Shown here piece by piece: positions 24,992 through 33,029 of a stretch of 48,085 nucleotides of DNA. The DNA comes from Brevundimonas sp. (GTDB taxonomy: Bacteria > Pseudomonadota > Alphaproteobacteria > Caulobacterales > Caulobacteraceae). The notes beneath the pieces were generated by a model. It was not told the origin of the DNA. It worked only from the letters and a program-made list of their open reading frames with translations, and did no database searches. Each line of letters opens with the position of its first letter. Within the stretch, counting starts at the first letter, position 1. Made by a program: the position numbers and the translations under genes. The stretch lies in the NCBI RefSeq assembly GCF_024711105.1, contig NZ_JANJTL010000150.1, forward strand, positions 1 to 48,085, read 5' to 3'.

Positions 24992-25768
24992 ATGACAATG
25001 CGTGCATCCGACCTAGACCGGGTGAAGGCCCTGCCGCTTTTCCGCAACACGACCCCCGAGACGTTTCGGGATGTCACGGGAGGTGCCTTTCTCCAGAGGT
25101 TCCCAAGCGGAACCACGCTGCTCCTGGAAGGAGATACCGTAGACTTCCTGTATGTCCTGCTCGACGGCACGGTGGAGTTGCAGGGTTCCTGGAAACAGAA
25201 GGAAACGACTTTGGCCGTGTTGCGGCCCGTTTCGACCTTCATACTCGCCGCCGTCGTGCTTGACGCTGACGCATTGATGTCAGCGCATACGCTAGAGCGA
25301 TCTGAAATCCTGATGCTGTCCGGCGAAGCCCTGCGCCGCACTATGAAACAGGATCCCGACTTCTGTTTCGCCGTCGCTCAGGAACTATCGGGCTGCTACC
25401 GAGGGCTCGTGCGCGGCGTGAAGAACCAGAAGCTGCGCGGCGGCATCGAACGGCTCGCCAACTACCTGATCACCCAGCGCGTGCGTCAGGGACAGCCGGA
25501 AACCATCCAGCTGCCGCACGAGAAGCGGGTTCTGGCGTCGCTCTTGGGCATGACGCCCGAAAATCTCTCGCGCGCCTTCTCGAGCCTCTCGACCTACGGC
25601 GTGGTTGTGAAAGGACCGCTGGTCACCATCGGGCGTCCAGAGGCCCTGGAGAGATTGGCTCGTCCAACGCCCCTCATCGACAATCACATGCCGGCGGCTG
25701 ATACGCTGGTCGGCAAGGCGGAAGCGGAACGCTGGACAGCCCCCGAGCGCACCTACGCCTACGCCTAG
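24992..25768 (+). CDS. Crp/Fnr-family regulator without Fe-S cysteines (NarR/Dnr-like)
   Basis: A 258-residue protein with a cNMP-fold sensor (about 15-125), dimerisation helix (about 120-145) and a C-terminal HTH near 172-205. The recognition helix contains E190, S193 and R194 (TPENLSRAF), the ExxSR pattern that reads TTGAT/C half-sites. Only two cysteines are present (C125, C135) and the FNR N-terminal Cys cluster is absent, so it is not an O2-sensing Fe-S FNR. Its place, divergent from narK-narGHJI, resembles NarR of Paracoccus, which responds to nitrate/nitrite. A haem-based NO sensor of the Dnr type is the alternative. About 35 extra C-terminal residues have no known role. Two dyads in its promoter suggest autoregulation. 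Confidence 0.9.
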   Translation: MTMRASDLDRVKALPLFRNTTPETFRDVTGGAFLQRFPSGTTLLLEGDTVDFLYVLLDGTVELQGSWKQKETTLAVLRPVSTFILAAVVLDADALMSAHTLERSEILMLSGEALRRTMKQDPDFCFAVAQELSGCYRGLVRGVKNQKLRGGIERLANYLITQRVRQGQPETIQLPHEKRVLASLLGMTPENLSRAFSSLSTYGVVVKGPLVTIGRPEALERLARPTPLIDNHMPAADTLVGKAEAERWTAPERTYAYA

Positions 25769-25772
25769 GCGC

Positions 25773-26765
25773 CTAGCCGCCCAACTGGGACAGGTTGCCA
25801 AGATCGCCGGGGTCGCTTGACGCGAGTTGATGAGCCCTCGGTTTTCCGCTCAAGGCCGCGGCGATACAGTGCGCGAGTTCCTCGCCATTGTCGTCAAGGC
25901 CCAGCAGCGGACGGAGTTCGACGCCTCCTTCCCCAAAAAGACAGAGGCGCAGCTTGCCTCGCGCGGTCACCCTCAGCCGATTGCAGCTATCGCAAAAGCC
26001 CGGGGCGTACGGGGCGATCAGGCCGATGGAGCCGAGGAAATCCGGATGACGGTATTCCTGCGCCGGACCGCCGTCGGCGGTTCTGGCGACGGGCGCCCAG
26101 CCCTCGCGCGCGAGCCAGGCTCTCAGGACGTCTCCTCCGACGTGGTGGTCGGCGAAATAGTCAGCATTATCGGCGGTGCGCATGAGTTCGATGAAGCGCA
26201 CTGACAAGGGCCGGCGCCGGACGAACTCCGCCCAGTCCGCGAATCCGGCCTCGGCGCTCTCGCGCAGGAGCACGGCGTTGACCTTGACGGCCTGAAAGGG
26301 CGTCGCGAGCGCGGCGTCGAGGCCCGCCATCACCTCACGGATTTTGTCCTTGCCCGTGATGCGATGGAAGGTTTCGGCGTCCAGAGCATCCAGGCTTATG
26401 TTGAGGTGGGTCAGGCCGGCCGCATGCCAGTCGCTGACGAAGCGCGAGAGATTCCAGCCGTTCGTCGTCACGGCGACCTTGTCGACGCCGGGCGTGCCGG
26501 ACACCGTCTCGACGATATCGGCGAAGTCCCTGCGGACCGTCGGTTCGCCCCCCGTCAGGCGCACCTTGGCGACGCCCATGGCGGAAAACGCCCGCACGAG
26601 ACGGCCGATCTCCTCGACCGTGAGGAACGAGAGCGGGCCATCGCGCTTCCACCCGTCGGGCAGGCAGTAGGTGCAACGGAAGTTGCAGACCTCGGTGACC
26701 GACAGTCTGAGATATCGGAATCGACGGCCGAAACCATCGGCCAGCCGGGCGCCGTCAAAGGCCAT
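25773..26765 (-). CDS. moaA: GTP 3',8-cyclase MoaA (radical SAM)
   Basis: A 330-residue radical-SAM enzyme that converts GTP to 3',8-cyclo-GTP, the first step of molybdopterin synthesis with MoaC. The N-terminal SAM cluster is C27, C31 and C34 (CNFRCTYC). The C-terminal substrate cluster is C258, C261 and C275 (CDSCNRLR ... LRLCLFGE). The protein ends in the double glycine required for activity (LSQLGG). The ATG at 26765 has AGGAG 6 bases upstream. It is convergent with the regulator gene, four bases apart, and divergent from modABC. Confidence 0.97.
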   Translation of the reverse strand: MAFDGARLADGFGRRFRYLRLSVTEVCNFRCTYCLPDGWKRDGPLSFLTVEEIGRLVRAFSAMGVAKVRLTGGEPTVRRDFADIVETVSGTPGVDKVAVTTNGWNLSRFVSDWHAAGLTHLNISLDALDAETFHRITGKDKIREVMAGLDAALATPFQAVKVNAVLLRESAEAGFADWAEFVRRRPLSVRFIELMRTADNADYFADHHVGGDVLRAWLAREGWAPVARTADGGPAQEYRHPDFLGSIGLIAPYAPGFCDSCNRLRVTARGKLRLCLFGEGGVELRPLLGLDDNGEELAHCIAAALSGKPRAHQLASSDPGDLGNLSQLGG

Positions 26766-26940
26766 GGAAGCTCCTTTCCAAGCACGGGAGGTTGGAGCGT
26801 TTCCGCGCCAGCCCTTGGTCCATCCTGGACCCGGCTCGGCGACCGTGGCTTTAGGCTTTAGGTCGAACGAGCTCGGAGCGAGTTGAAGCCCAATCTAGCC
26901 GCTGGCCCTGCAAGGTCATTGACCGCCCGGAGAGGCGCGC

Positions 26941-26954
26941 TTGACGAATGTCAA
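26941..26954 (+). promoter_or_regulatory. FNR-family dyad TTGAC-GAAT-GTCAA upstream of modA
   Basis: A perfect 5+5 dyad centred at 26947.5. A site at -41.5 predicts transcription start at 26989, and CATAAG sits exactly at the matching -12 to -7 position (26977-26982), 22 bases before the modA ATG. It may also act on the divergent moaA. Confidence 0.7.
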
Positions 26955-26976
26955 ATACGGCCGTTCGCGGGGTGTT

Positions 26977-26982
26977 CATAAG
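26977..26982 (+). promoter_or_regulatory. Probable -10 element of modA (CATAAG)
   Basis: It lies at the spacing expected for a class II FNR-type promoter from the dyad at 26941-26954. A close relative, TATAAG, sits at the same distance from the box before moeA. Confidence 0.45.
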
Positions 26983-27010
26983 GAAGCGAAGCTGAGCTCC
27001 TCGACCTGTC

Positions 27011-27823
27011 ATGCCCCAATCTGATTCCTCGCCGCGCCGCCTCAGCCGACGTTCCGTTCTGGCCGCTACGGCGGCCGGCCTTTTCGCCGGGGCCGCCTGC
27101 GCGCGCCGGTCGACCGAACCGCTCACGATCTTCGCGGCCGCCAGTCTCGCCCGGGTCATGCAGGCCGCCGCAGAGGAGTTCGAGCAACTGCGGCGTCTGG
27201 AAACGAACTGCGTCTTCGCCGGTACCGCACAGCTCGCGCGTCAGATCGGACAGGGCGCGCCAGCCCACGTGTTCGTGGCCGCCGACGACCAATGGACGGA
27301 CTGGCTGGCCGAGCGAGGGCTGATCCTGCGAGGCTCCCAGCGCATCGTTGCGTCGAACCGCCTGGTCCTGATAGCGCCAGTCGGTGCGGAGGAAGCCGCT
27401 CTAGCGCTGAACGAAGGAGGATTGCGCGAGATGCTGACTAGGGACCGGGAGGGCCGAATCGCGCTCGCGTTACCCGAGGTTCCCGCGGGCGCCTATGCGC
27501 GGCAGACGCTGGGCGCGCACGGGCTGATGGCCGAGGTCGAAGACCGTATCGCGCCGGCCGAAAATGTTCGTGTGGCGCTGGCCTATGTCGCCCGCGAGGA
27601 GGCCGCGCTTGGCGTCGTCTACGCCACGGACGCGGCCGTCGAGGAGCGCGTGAAGGTGCTCTATGAGTTCCCCGCGACATCCCACGATCCGATCCTCTAC
27701 TCGGCTGTCGCGGTGGCCGCAGGCGGAGTGGTCCATCCCGAGACCCAAGCCTTCGTGGACTATCTGGCGGGACCGGCCGGCCAGGCGTGGTTCGCCGGGG
27801 CGGGTTTCGTGGGCGCGCCCTAA
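27011..27823 (+). CDS. modA: Molybdate ABC transporter substrate-binding protein ModA
   Basis: A 270-residue periplasmic protein that binds molybdate and delivers it to ModB. An N-terminal signal contains a Tat-like RRLSRRSVLAATAAG (residues 10-24), ending near AGAACA; the Cys could be a lipidation site but the lipobox is poor. The mature part starts with LTIFAAASLARVM, the ModA signature, followed by FAGTAQLARQIGQGAPAHVF and GVVYATDA. The sequence is of typical length. It is the first gene of modABC, with an FNR-type dyad and plausible -10 upstream, so molybdate uptake is probably induced with nitrate respiration. Confidence 0.94.
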   Translation: MPQSDSSPRRLSRRSVLAATAAGLFAGAACARRSTEPLTIFAAASLARVMQAAAEEFEQLRRLETNCVFAGTAQLARQIGQGAPAHVFVAADDQWTDWLAERGLILRGSQRIVASNRLVLIAPVGAEEAALALNEGGLREMLTRDREGRIALALPEVPAGAYARQTLGAHGLMAEVEDRIAPAENVRVALAYVAREEAALGVVYATDAAVEERVKVLYEFPATSHDPILYSAVAVAAGGVVHPETQAFVDYLAGPAGQAWFAGAGFVGAP

Positions 27824-28513
27824 GTGTTGAGCGCCCCGGAACTCCAGATTGTCGGCTTGTCCCTCAAGGTGGCCGGCTGCGCCGTCGCCGCGAGCTTGCC
27901 TCTCGGCGTGGCGATCTCGTGGCTGCTCTCTCGCGTTTGCTTCCCGGGACGGTCGCTCCTGGCAGGCGCGGTTCACCTTCCGCTCGTGCTTCCCCCGGTC
28001 GTCACCGGCTACGGCCTGCTTGTGATCTTCGGTCGCAAGGGACCGATCGGCGAGATTCTGGAGCCGTTGGGCATTGTCTTCGCGTTTGACTGGACGGGTG
28101 CGGTTCTGGCCTCGGCCATCATGGGCTTTCCGCTGATGGTCCGGTCCATGAAGCTCGCGTTCGATCTGGGAGATCCGCGCCTTGAGCAGGCCGCGACCAC
28201 CTTGGGCGCACGGCCGCTGGCGACGTTCGCGACCGTGTCCCTCCCGCTCGCCCTACCGGGCGTGGCCGCCGGCGCCGTTCTCGCCTTCGCCAAGGCGTTC
28301 GGGGAGTTTGGAGCCACCATCACCTTCGTGTCGAACATACCTGGTGAAACCCAGACCCTGCCCTTGGCCATCTATGGCCTCACTCAGGTCCCGGGCGGAG
28401 AGGGGGAAGCCCTGCGGCTCATCGTCATCGCCGCGACGGTCTCGATCACCGCGCTGGTGATCTCGGAAATCATGGTCAGGCGCGCCACGGCGTCCATCCA
28501 ACGCCATGCTTGA
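27824..28513 (+). CDS. modB: Molybdate ABC transporter permease ModB
   Basis: A 229-residue inner-membrane permease with about five spans. The EAA loop that contacts ModC is visible around residues 125-160 (EQAATTLGARPLATFATVSL), followed by FAKAFGEFGATITF. The start is GTG at 27824, immediately after the modA stop; a TTG follows at 27827. Its 3' end overlaps modC by eight bases. The length is typical for ModB. Confidence 0.95.
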   Translation: MLSAPELQIVGLSLKVAGCAVAASLPLGVAISWLLSRVCFPGRSLLAGAVHLPLVLPPVVTGYGLLVIFGRKGPIGEILEPLGIVFAFDWTGAVLASAIMGFPLMVRSMKLAFDLGDPRLEQAATTLGARPLATFATVSLPLALPGVAAGAVLAFAKAFGEFGATITFVSNIPGETQTLPLAIYGLTQVPGGEGEALRLIVIAATVSITALVISEIMVRRATASIQRHA

Positions 28514-29570
28514 GGTCCGAGCCAGGATCCAGCGGGGCGGCTTCGCCCTTGAGATGGATTTCGTCTCTCGGGGCAAGGCCGTCGCCCTCTTCGGCCGCTC
28601 CGGCGCGGGGAAGTCGACCGTCGCGGACCTTGTCGCCGGGCTCATCAGGCCCTCAAGCGGCCTTGTCGCGGTCGGTGAGACCGTCCTGCTGGACACGGAG
28701 CGAGGGATCCATGTTCCGGCGTGGGAACGGCGCATCGGATACGTCTTTCAGGACTCCCGACTGTTTCCCCATCTGGGGGTCACGGCCAATCTGCTCTACG
28801 GTGCGCGCTTTAGGCGGGCTGCGTCTACGCCGTTCCCGGAGGTTGTCGATCTGCTGGGGCTGGCGCCGCTCCTCGAAAGGCCCGTGGGAGGCCTCTCGGG
28901 CGGGGAAGCCCGTCGGGTCGCCATCGGGCGTGCGCTTCTCAGCGATCCTCGCCTCCTTATCCTCGACGAACCGCTGTCGGGCCTGGACGGCGCCCTTCGC
29001 GAGGACATCCTTCCGTATCTCGATCGACTCGCGGCTTCGGGCCTGCCGCTGCTCTTCGTCACGCACGACGTCGAAGACGTGGCCCGCCTGGCCGACGAGG
29101 TCGTGCTCGTGGTGGATGGCAAGGTCTTCGGGGCCGGGGCCCCCAGCGATGCGCTCGCCCGGCCCGAAGCCGCCGCCGCCGCCGGCATCAATGCTCCGAT
29201 CTCGATCCTGGAAGGACTGGCACTGGCCGGGGAGGGCGGCGGACCGCCGACCTCGATCGATCTCGGGGGGACGCATTTCCAGACCCCGCCGCTGCATGTG
29301 CCCGCTGGGGGGCGCGTTCGCGTGGTCATAGACGCCCGCGACGTGGCGATCGCGCTGACTGACCCAGAACACGTCAGCTTTCAGAACCGGTTGCCCGTCT
29401 CCATCGCGACCATCGAGCGGCGATCCGACGGGGTTCTCTTGGACCTTGAGGGGCCGGGCCTAAGGCTGAAAGCCCTGATCAGCGCCATCGCCTGCCGCGA
29501 CCTCGGGTTGACGGTAGGCCGATCCGTGGTCGCCCTCATCAAGGCGGCCGCGGCCGCCCGTCACCTCTGA
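28506..29570 (+). CDS. modC: Molybdate ABC transporter ATP-binding protein ModC
   Basis: A 354-residue ATPase. Walker A GRSGAGKST is near residues 31-39, the ABC signature LSGGEARR near 131, Walker B LLILDEP near 153, and the switch histidine in VTHD near 186. The C-terminal third (about 240-354) is the molybdate-binding Mop/TOBE domain typical of ModC, which can feed back on uptake. It overlaps modB by eight bases at the start and the convergent nnrS by ten bases at the end. Confidence 0.96.
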   Translation: MLEVRARIQRGGFALEMDFVSRGKAVALFGRSGAGKSTVADLVAGLIRPSSGLVAVGETVLLDTERGIHVPAWERRIGYVFQDSRLFPHLGVTANLLYGARFRRAASTPFPEVVDLLGLAPLLERPVGGLSGGEARRVAIGRALLSDPRLLILDEPLSGLDGALREDILPYLDRLAASGLPLLFVTHDVEDVARLADEVVLVVDGKVFGAGAPSDALARPEAAAAAGINAPISILEGLALAGEGGGPPTSIDLGGTHFQTPPLHVPAGGRVRVVIDARDVAIALTDPEHVSFQNRLPVSIATIERRSDGVLLDLEGPGLRLKALISAIACRDLGLTVGRSVVALIKAAAAARHL

Positions 29571-30748
29571 CTGGCGGGACGCGGCCCGATCAGCATCCCG
29601 CCGTAAGCCAGGGCGAACGCCAGGAAGGCGGCGCTCCAGCATGTGCCCGACGCGATGAGGAAGGGCATGTGGGCATCCAGCCAGATTCCGCCTGTTACCC
29701 GCAGGAGCGCGGCGACATTGATCATCAGATAGATGATCACGCCCGCAGCGCCGGCAGTCAGGGGCCGTCCCGTATGCCCGCGGCTCGCCCGCGTCATGAC
29801 GGCCAGCGTCATGACGCCGATCCCACCCGCGGTAAGGGCGTGGATGCCGGCCGACTGGGGGATGACGGACGGCGCGAGCACGGCGAGCCCGATCAGCCCC
29901 AATCCGCAGGCCAGCCAGAAATAGCCCATGTGCAGGATCAGGACGAGCGGTTCGGCGAGGGTCGCATAACCCTTCCAGCGCGCGAGCCTCAGCAGATTGA
30001 ACAAACCGGCGGCGGCCAGGAGCGAGCCGGCCCAGGAACTCTCCGGCGACACGTTCCAACTCACAAGCGCCACGAGGGTGAGGACGAGTACGGCTTGGTC
30101 GAGACGATCAGGCAGGGCGGGCAGGGGGCCGCCGCGTTTCAGCTGCCAGTTCCGCGTGAAGCTCGGCGTGGTGCGTCCGCCGATCAGCGCGATCATCATG
30201 GCGACAACGCTCAAGGCGATCCGGGTCGATACAGGCGCCAGGCCGGTGAGGCCCACCTCGAGATGAAAGCCGACATTCGACAACGCCAGGACCGACACCA
30301 TCACCGCGACCGGGACGTTGCGCCAGTTTCGCCCGACGACGACTTCCCGCCAGACCATCGCCGCCATCGCCATCAGAAAAAGGATGTCGATCGAGGACAG
30401 CCAGATCCTGGGAGTAAAGTCGGGCGACACCGCGCCGGCCAGCATCGCCAGGCGACCTACGGTCCACAAAACGGTCATGGCCGCCAGTGGCGCCCCGACG
30501 ACGGGCATGCGTCCCGTCCAGTTGGGCACGGCGGTCATCAGGAAGCCGACGATGACGCCGCCGGTGTAGCCGAACAGCATCTCATGGACGTGCCACGAGA
30601 GATCGATCGCGCCGCCGTGACTGAAGGCGGCCAGCCATATTGGCACAGACACGCCAGCCCAGATGGCGCTGAGGAGAAAGAACGGCCTCAAACCGATGCT
30701 GAAGAACGGGTGGCCCTTGTAGGCCCGCATGGCCGAAGCGGTGCTCAC
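29561..30748 (-). CDS. nnrS: NnrS-family haem-copper membrane protein
   Basis: A 395-residue polytopic protein with about 12 hydrophobic segments. It has the family's N-terminal motif GHPFFSIGLRPFFLLSAIWA and a conserved WHVHEMLFGYTGGVIVGFLM, followed by TAVPNWTGRMP and RGHTGRPL. NnrS proteins bind haem and copper and protect denitrifying or nitrate-respiring cells from nitric oxide stress; their exact reaction is unknown. The GTG at 30748 is chosen because GGAGG lies 8 bases upstream; an earlier in-frame start is inside the leader. It could be co-transcribed with the chorismate mutase gene 51 bases upstream, or use a weak dyad at 30827. It is convergent with modC. Confidence 0.92.
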   Translation of the reverse strand: MSTASAMRAYKGHPFFSIGLRPFFLLSAIWAGVSVPIWLAAFSHGGAIDLSWHVHEMLFGYTGGVIVGFLMTAVPNWTGRMPVVGAPLAAMTVLWTVGRLAMLAGAVSPDFTPRIWLSSIDILFLMAMAAMVWREVVVGRNWRNVPVAVMVSVLALSNVGFHLEVGLTGLAPVSTRIALSVVAMMIALIGGRTTPSFTRNWQLKRGGPLPALPDRLDQAVLVLTLVALVSWNVSPESSWAGSLLAAAGLFNLLRLARWKGYATLAEPLVLILHMGYFWLACGLGLIGLAVLAPSVIPQSAGIHALTAGGIGVMTLAVMTRASRGHTGRPLTAGAAGVIIYLMINVAALLRVTGGIWLDAHMPFLIASGTCWSAAFLAFALAYGGMLIGPRPASQR

Positions 30749-30799
30749 GGAAATCCTCCAATGGGTGATGCGCCGCAAGATACAGGGCGCGTTCGCCTT

Positions 30800-31132
30800 T
30801 CAGGTTGATGTCCGGCCGGTCGGCTCTTGCCGCTCGTCAATTGGGGGTCGTAATGACTGGATCTGCTGTTTCACCGAACACTCCAGCAGGACGCGCCAAA
30901 CGGCCGACGCGACCGAGGGATCCGCGCCGAACGCCATGGCGCTGCGGACGACGTTGGCCATGACCTCGGCCTCGCGTGCCGGGTCCACGATGTGGTCGAG
31001 CCGGCGCTTGGCTTCCGCGATACGGCGCACGCTTCTCTGCCGAGCCGCCAGCAGCCGGATCATCGACCGGTCGATCCGATCGATCCTTCTCCTGAGCTCC
31101 GCAAGACCGGGCGGCGTATCGGAGCGGCTCAT
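30800..31132 (-). CDS. AroQ-class chorismate mutase-like protein
   Basis: A 110-residue helical protein of the AroQ/PchB fold. It has the N-terminal helix ELRRRIDRIDRSMIRLLAAR with the active-site Arg, then RRIAEAKRR (Lys/Arg contacts to chorismate), DPAREAEVMANVV and a final helix. Typical monofunctional AroQ enzymes are 90-110 residues and convert chorismate to prephenate; isochorismate pyruvate lyases share the fold. Its ATG overlaps the ubiV stop (ATGA), so it is the fifth gene of nrdJ-ubiTUV. Since chorismate is also the source of the ubiquinone ring, a link to ring-precursor supply is tempting but unproven. Confidence 0.85.
   Translation of the reverse strand: MSRSDTPPGLAELRRRIDRIDRSMIRLLAARQRSVRRIAEAKRRLDHIVDPAREAEVMANVVRSAMAFGADPSVASAVWRVLLECSVKQQIQSLRPPIDERQEPTGRTST
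30827..30840 (-). promoter_or_regulatory. Imperfect FNR-family dyad TTGCC-GCTC-GTCAA upstream of nnrS
   Basis: Four of five positions are symmetrical. It lies within the 3' end of the chorismate mutase gene, 79-92 bases before the nnrS start. No good -10 is seen at class II distance, so this is only a candidate site. Confidence 0.3.
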
Positions 31133-32031
31133 GCGAGGGCGACCATCATCCCAGGCGCTCCGTGAAGGTAGCCGCTCACCAGGGGGCCGGGCGGGCCGGC
31201 GACGCGGAGACGGTGCTGGAGCTCATCGTGGCCGATCACGCCGTCCAGATAGTCGCGAAAGGCCCGCGATACTGCGACCATGTCCATGGCGTGCGGGGAA
31301 AGCCTCACGTTCGTGACGCCCGCCGCGCGCAACGCCGTGACAGGAACATCGATCGTCTGGACGCCATGGGACAAGGTCTGCACGCCGTTGACCGCGAGGA
31401 AGGGGGCTTCTTCGAGGGTCGAAACCGTCATCCCGTCGGGGTGCTGGTCGCAGACGTATCGACACGAGTCCTTGTGCAGGCCCGCGAACCTCGCCTGAGC
31501 GCAGCGGCCCGAGATCGCGAGTGGAGCGCGTCCAAATCCGAAGAGTTCGATTTCGACGCCTGGGCAGTCCCTCGAGATCGACGAGATCGCCGCGAGGGAC
31601 AATTCGATGTTGGGACAGATCCTGACGCAACCGCGGCCCACCAGTTCCGCGGCCGCCGGGCCGCTGTAGATGTTGAGCAACGGCCCCGCGACAAAGGGCG
31701 CCGGCGAGCGATCCAGGATGGCCGACATGTCGTTGGCTTCGAGCAAGCCATCGCCTTGAGCCAGCTCGGCCGTGAGACGCCGCTCCCGCGGCGTGGCGGG
31801 CAAGGCGTAGGTCGACCAGATTATGCGCAGGCCGGCTGACTCCAGCCGTTCCGCGGCGTCCGCGAGAGCCCCCTGGAGCAGGGGTTGGCGCTTCCCGCAA
31901 ACGACCTCTCCCAGATAGACGTCGTTGATCGGCGCTTCATCAGCGATACGCCGATAGAAGTCGCGTATCCGATCGGCGGGCCAGTTGAACAGCAGGGGGC
32001 CCAGCGACAGGCTGATGGGGGAAGGCGTCAT
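31129..32031 (-). CDS. ubiV: UbiV, O2-independent ubiquinone hydroxylation, U32 family
   Basis: A 300-residue U32-peptidase-family protein that forms a heterodimer with UbiU and hydroxylates the ubiquinone ring without O2. The [4Fe-4S] cysteines are at C45 (GEVVCGKR), C177, C190 and C194 (GRCAQARF, DSCRYVC), matching the pattern of E. coli UbiV. Other family blocks are PFVAGPLLNIY and FLAVNGVQTLS. The ATG at 32031 overlaps the ubiU stop; a GTG six bases earlier is possible. It is translationally coupled to both neighbours. Confidence 0.95.
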   Translation of the reverse strand: MTPSPISLSLGPLLFNWPADRIRDFYRRIADEAPINDVYLGEVVCGKRQPLLQGALADAAERLESAGLRIIWSTYALPATPRERRLTAELAQGDGLLEANDMSAILDRSPAPFVAGPLLNIYSGPAAAELVGRGCVRICPNIELSLAAISSISRDCPGVEIELFGFGRAPLAISGRCAQARFAGLHKDSCRYVCDQHPDGMTVSTLEEAPFLAVNGVQTLSHGVQTIDVPVTALRAAGVTNVRLSPHAMDMVAVSRAFRDYLDGVIGHDELQHRLRVAGPPGPLVSGYLHGAPGMMVALA

Positions 32032-33029
32032 CGCCACTGTTTCCTGTACGCCCCGGTCGTCTCGCGCGCGCCCTCGGCCAGATCACCCAGTAGCGCCTCG
32101 AAAGCCGCGGGCGACTCGCCCTTGGCCAAGGCGTTTATGGCTGACCGGAACGCGGCGGCGACGCGCGCGACGTACGCCCGCCCTCTCTGGCGGCCCTCGA
32201 CCTTCACCGCCGTCACGCCGGCGCGGGCCAGGCCGTCCAGAAGCGTCATCGCGTTCAGGCTGACGGGGTCCTCGAACAGATATCCCGCCGGTCCGGCGGC
32301 GGCCTTGAAGCGACCCTTGCACAAGGTGGGATAGCCTCCCGGAGAGTCCGGCGACAGCCGGTCCACGGCGAGGCTGGCGAGGCGAACCGTCCGCTCGCCG
32401 GCGTCCTCGGAAAATGACACCGCTTCCGGCGGCGAACAGACGCCTGACAGATTAGGCGACCGCCCGGAAACGTAGGAGGAGAGCGCGCACCGTCCTTCGG
32501 CCATCACGCACAGGCCGCCGTAGACGAAGGCCTCGACCTCGACAGAGATTTCCCGCACGAGCGCGGCGATTTCTTCAACGCTCAGCACCCGGGGCAGAAC
32601 GACCCGCTGGACTCCGTATTCTCGGGCGTAGAACGCGATGGCCTCGGGCGTACCCGCCGCGGCCTGGACGGAAAGGTGCAGCCGGAGGTCTGGATGGGCG
32701 GCCTTCATGTGCGCCAGAACCGCCAGGTCCGCCGCGATCACGGCGTCGACGCCGGTCGTCGCCGCCGCATCGGCGGACGCCCGCCAGAGATCGGTGGCGT
32801 CCGCGCGCGCGAAGGTATTCAGCGCGAGGAGCACCTTGGCGTTTCGATCATGCGCCCAGGCGACCGCCTCCTTCAGTTCGGAAACGGAGAAGTTGAGGCC
32901 GGGAAAGTTGCGGGCGTTGGTCTCGTCCCTGAAGCCGCAATAGACGCTGTCGGCTCCGGCCAGGATCGCGGCTCGCAGCATCGCCGGCGAGCCGGCGGGG
33001 CAGACAAGCTCGGGAATGGTCGTCCTCAT
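32028..33029 (-). CDS. ubiU: UbiU, O2-independent ubiquinone hydroxylation, U32 family
   Basis: A 333-residue partner of UbiV. The [4Fe-4S] ligands C174, C181, C198 and C237 have the same spacing (7, 17, 39) as those of E. coli UbiU. The N-terminal block LVCPAGSPAMLRAAILAGAD and the motifs GYPTLCKGR and VKVEGRQRGRAYV are characteristic. UbiUV uses prephenate as oxygen donor for ring hydroxylation in anaerobiosis, according to work on the family. The ATG at 33029 overlaps the ubiT stop by four bases. Confidence 0.96.
   Translation of the reverse strand: MRTTIPELVCPAGSPAMLRAAILAGADSVYCGFRDETNARNFPGLNFSVSELKEAVAWAHDRNAKVLLALNTFARADATDLWRASADAAATTGVDAVIAADLAVLAHMKAAHPDLRLHLSVQAAAGTPEAIAFYAREYGVQRVVLPRVLSVEEIAALVREISVEVEAFVYGGLCVMAEGRCALSSYVSGRSPNLSGVCSPPEAVSFSEDAGERTVRLASLAVDRLSPDSPGGYPTLCKGRFKAAAGPAGYLFEDPVSLNAMTLLDGLARAGVTAVKVEGRQRGRAYVARVAAAFRSAINALAKGESPAAFEALLGDLAEGARETTGAYRKQWR

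Noticed and set aside
29669-30808. Rightward frame of 379 codons opposite nnrS
   Set aside because: Asp/Gln/His/Arg-rich shadow; nnrS on the other strand has the family motifs and membrane helices.
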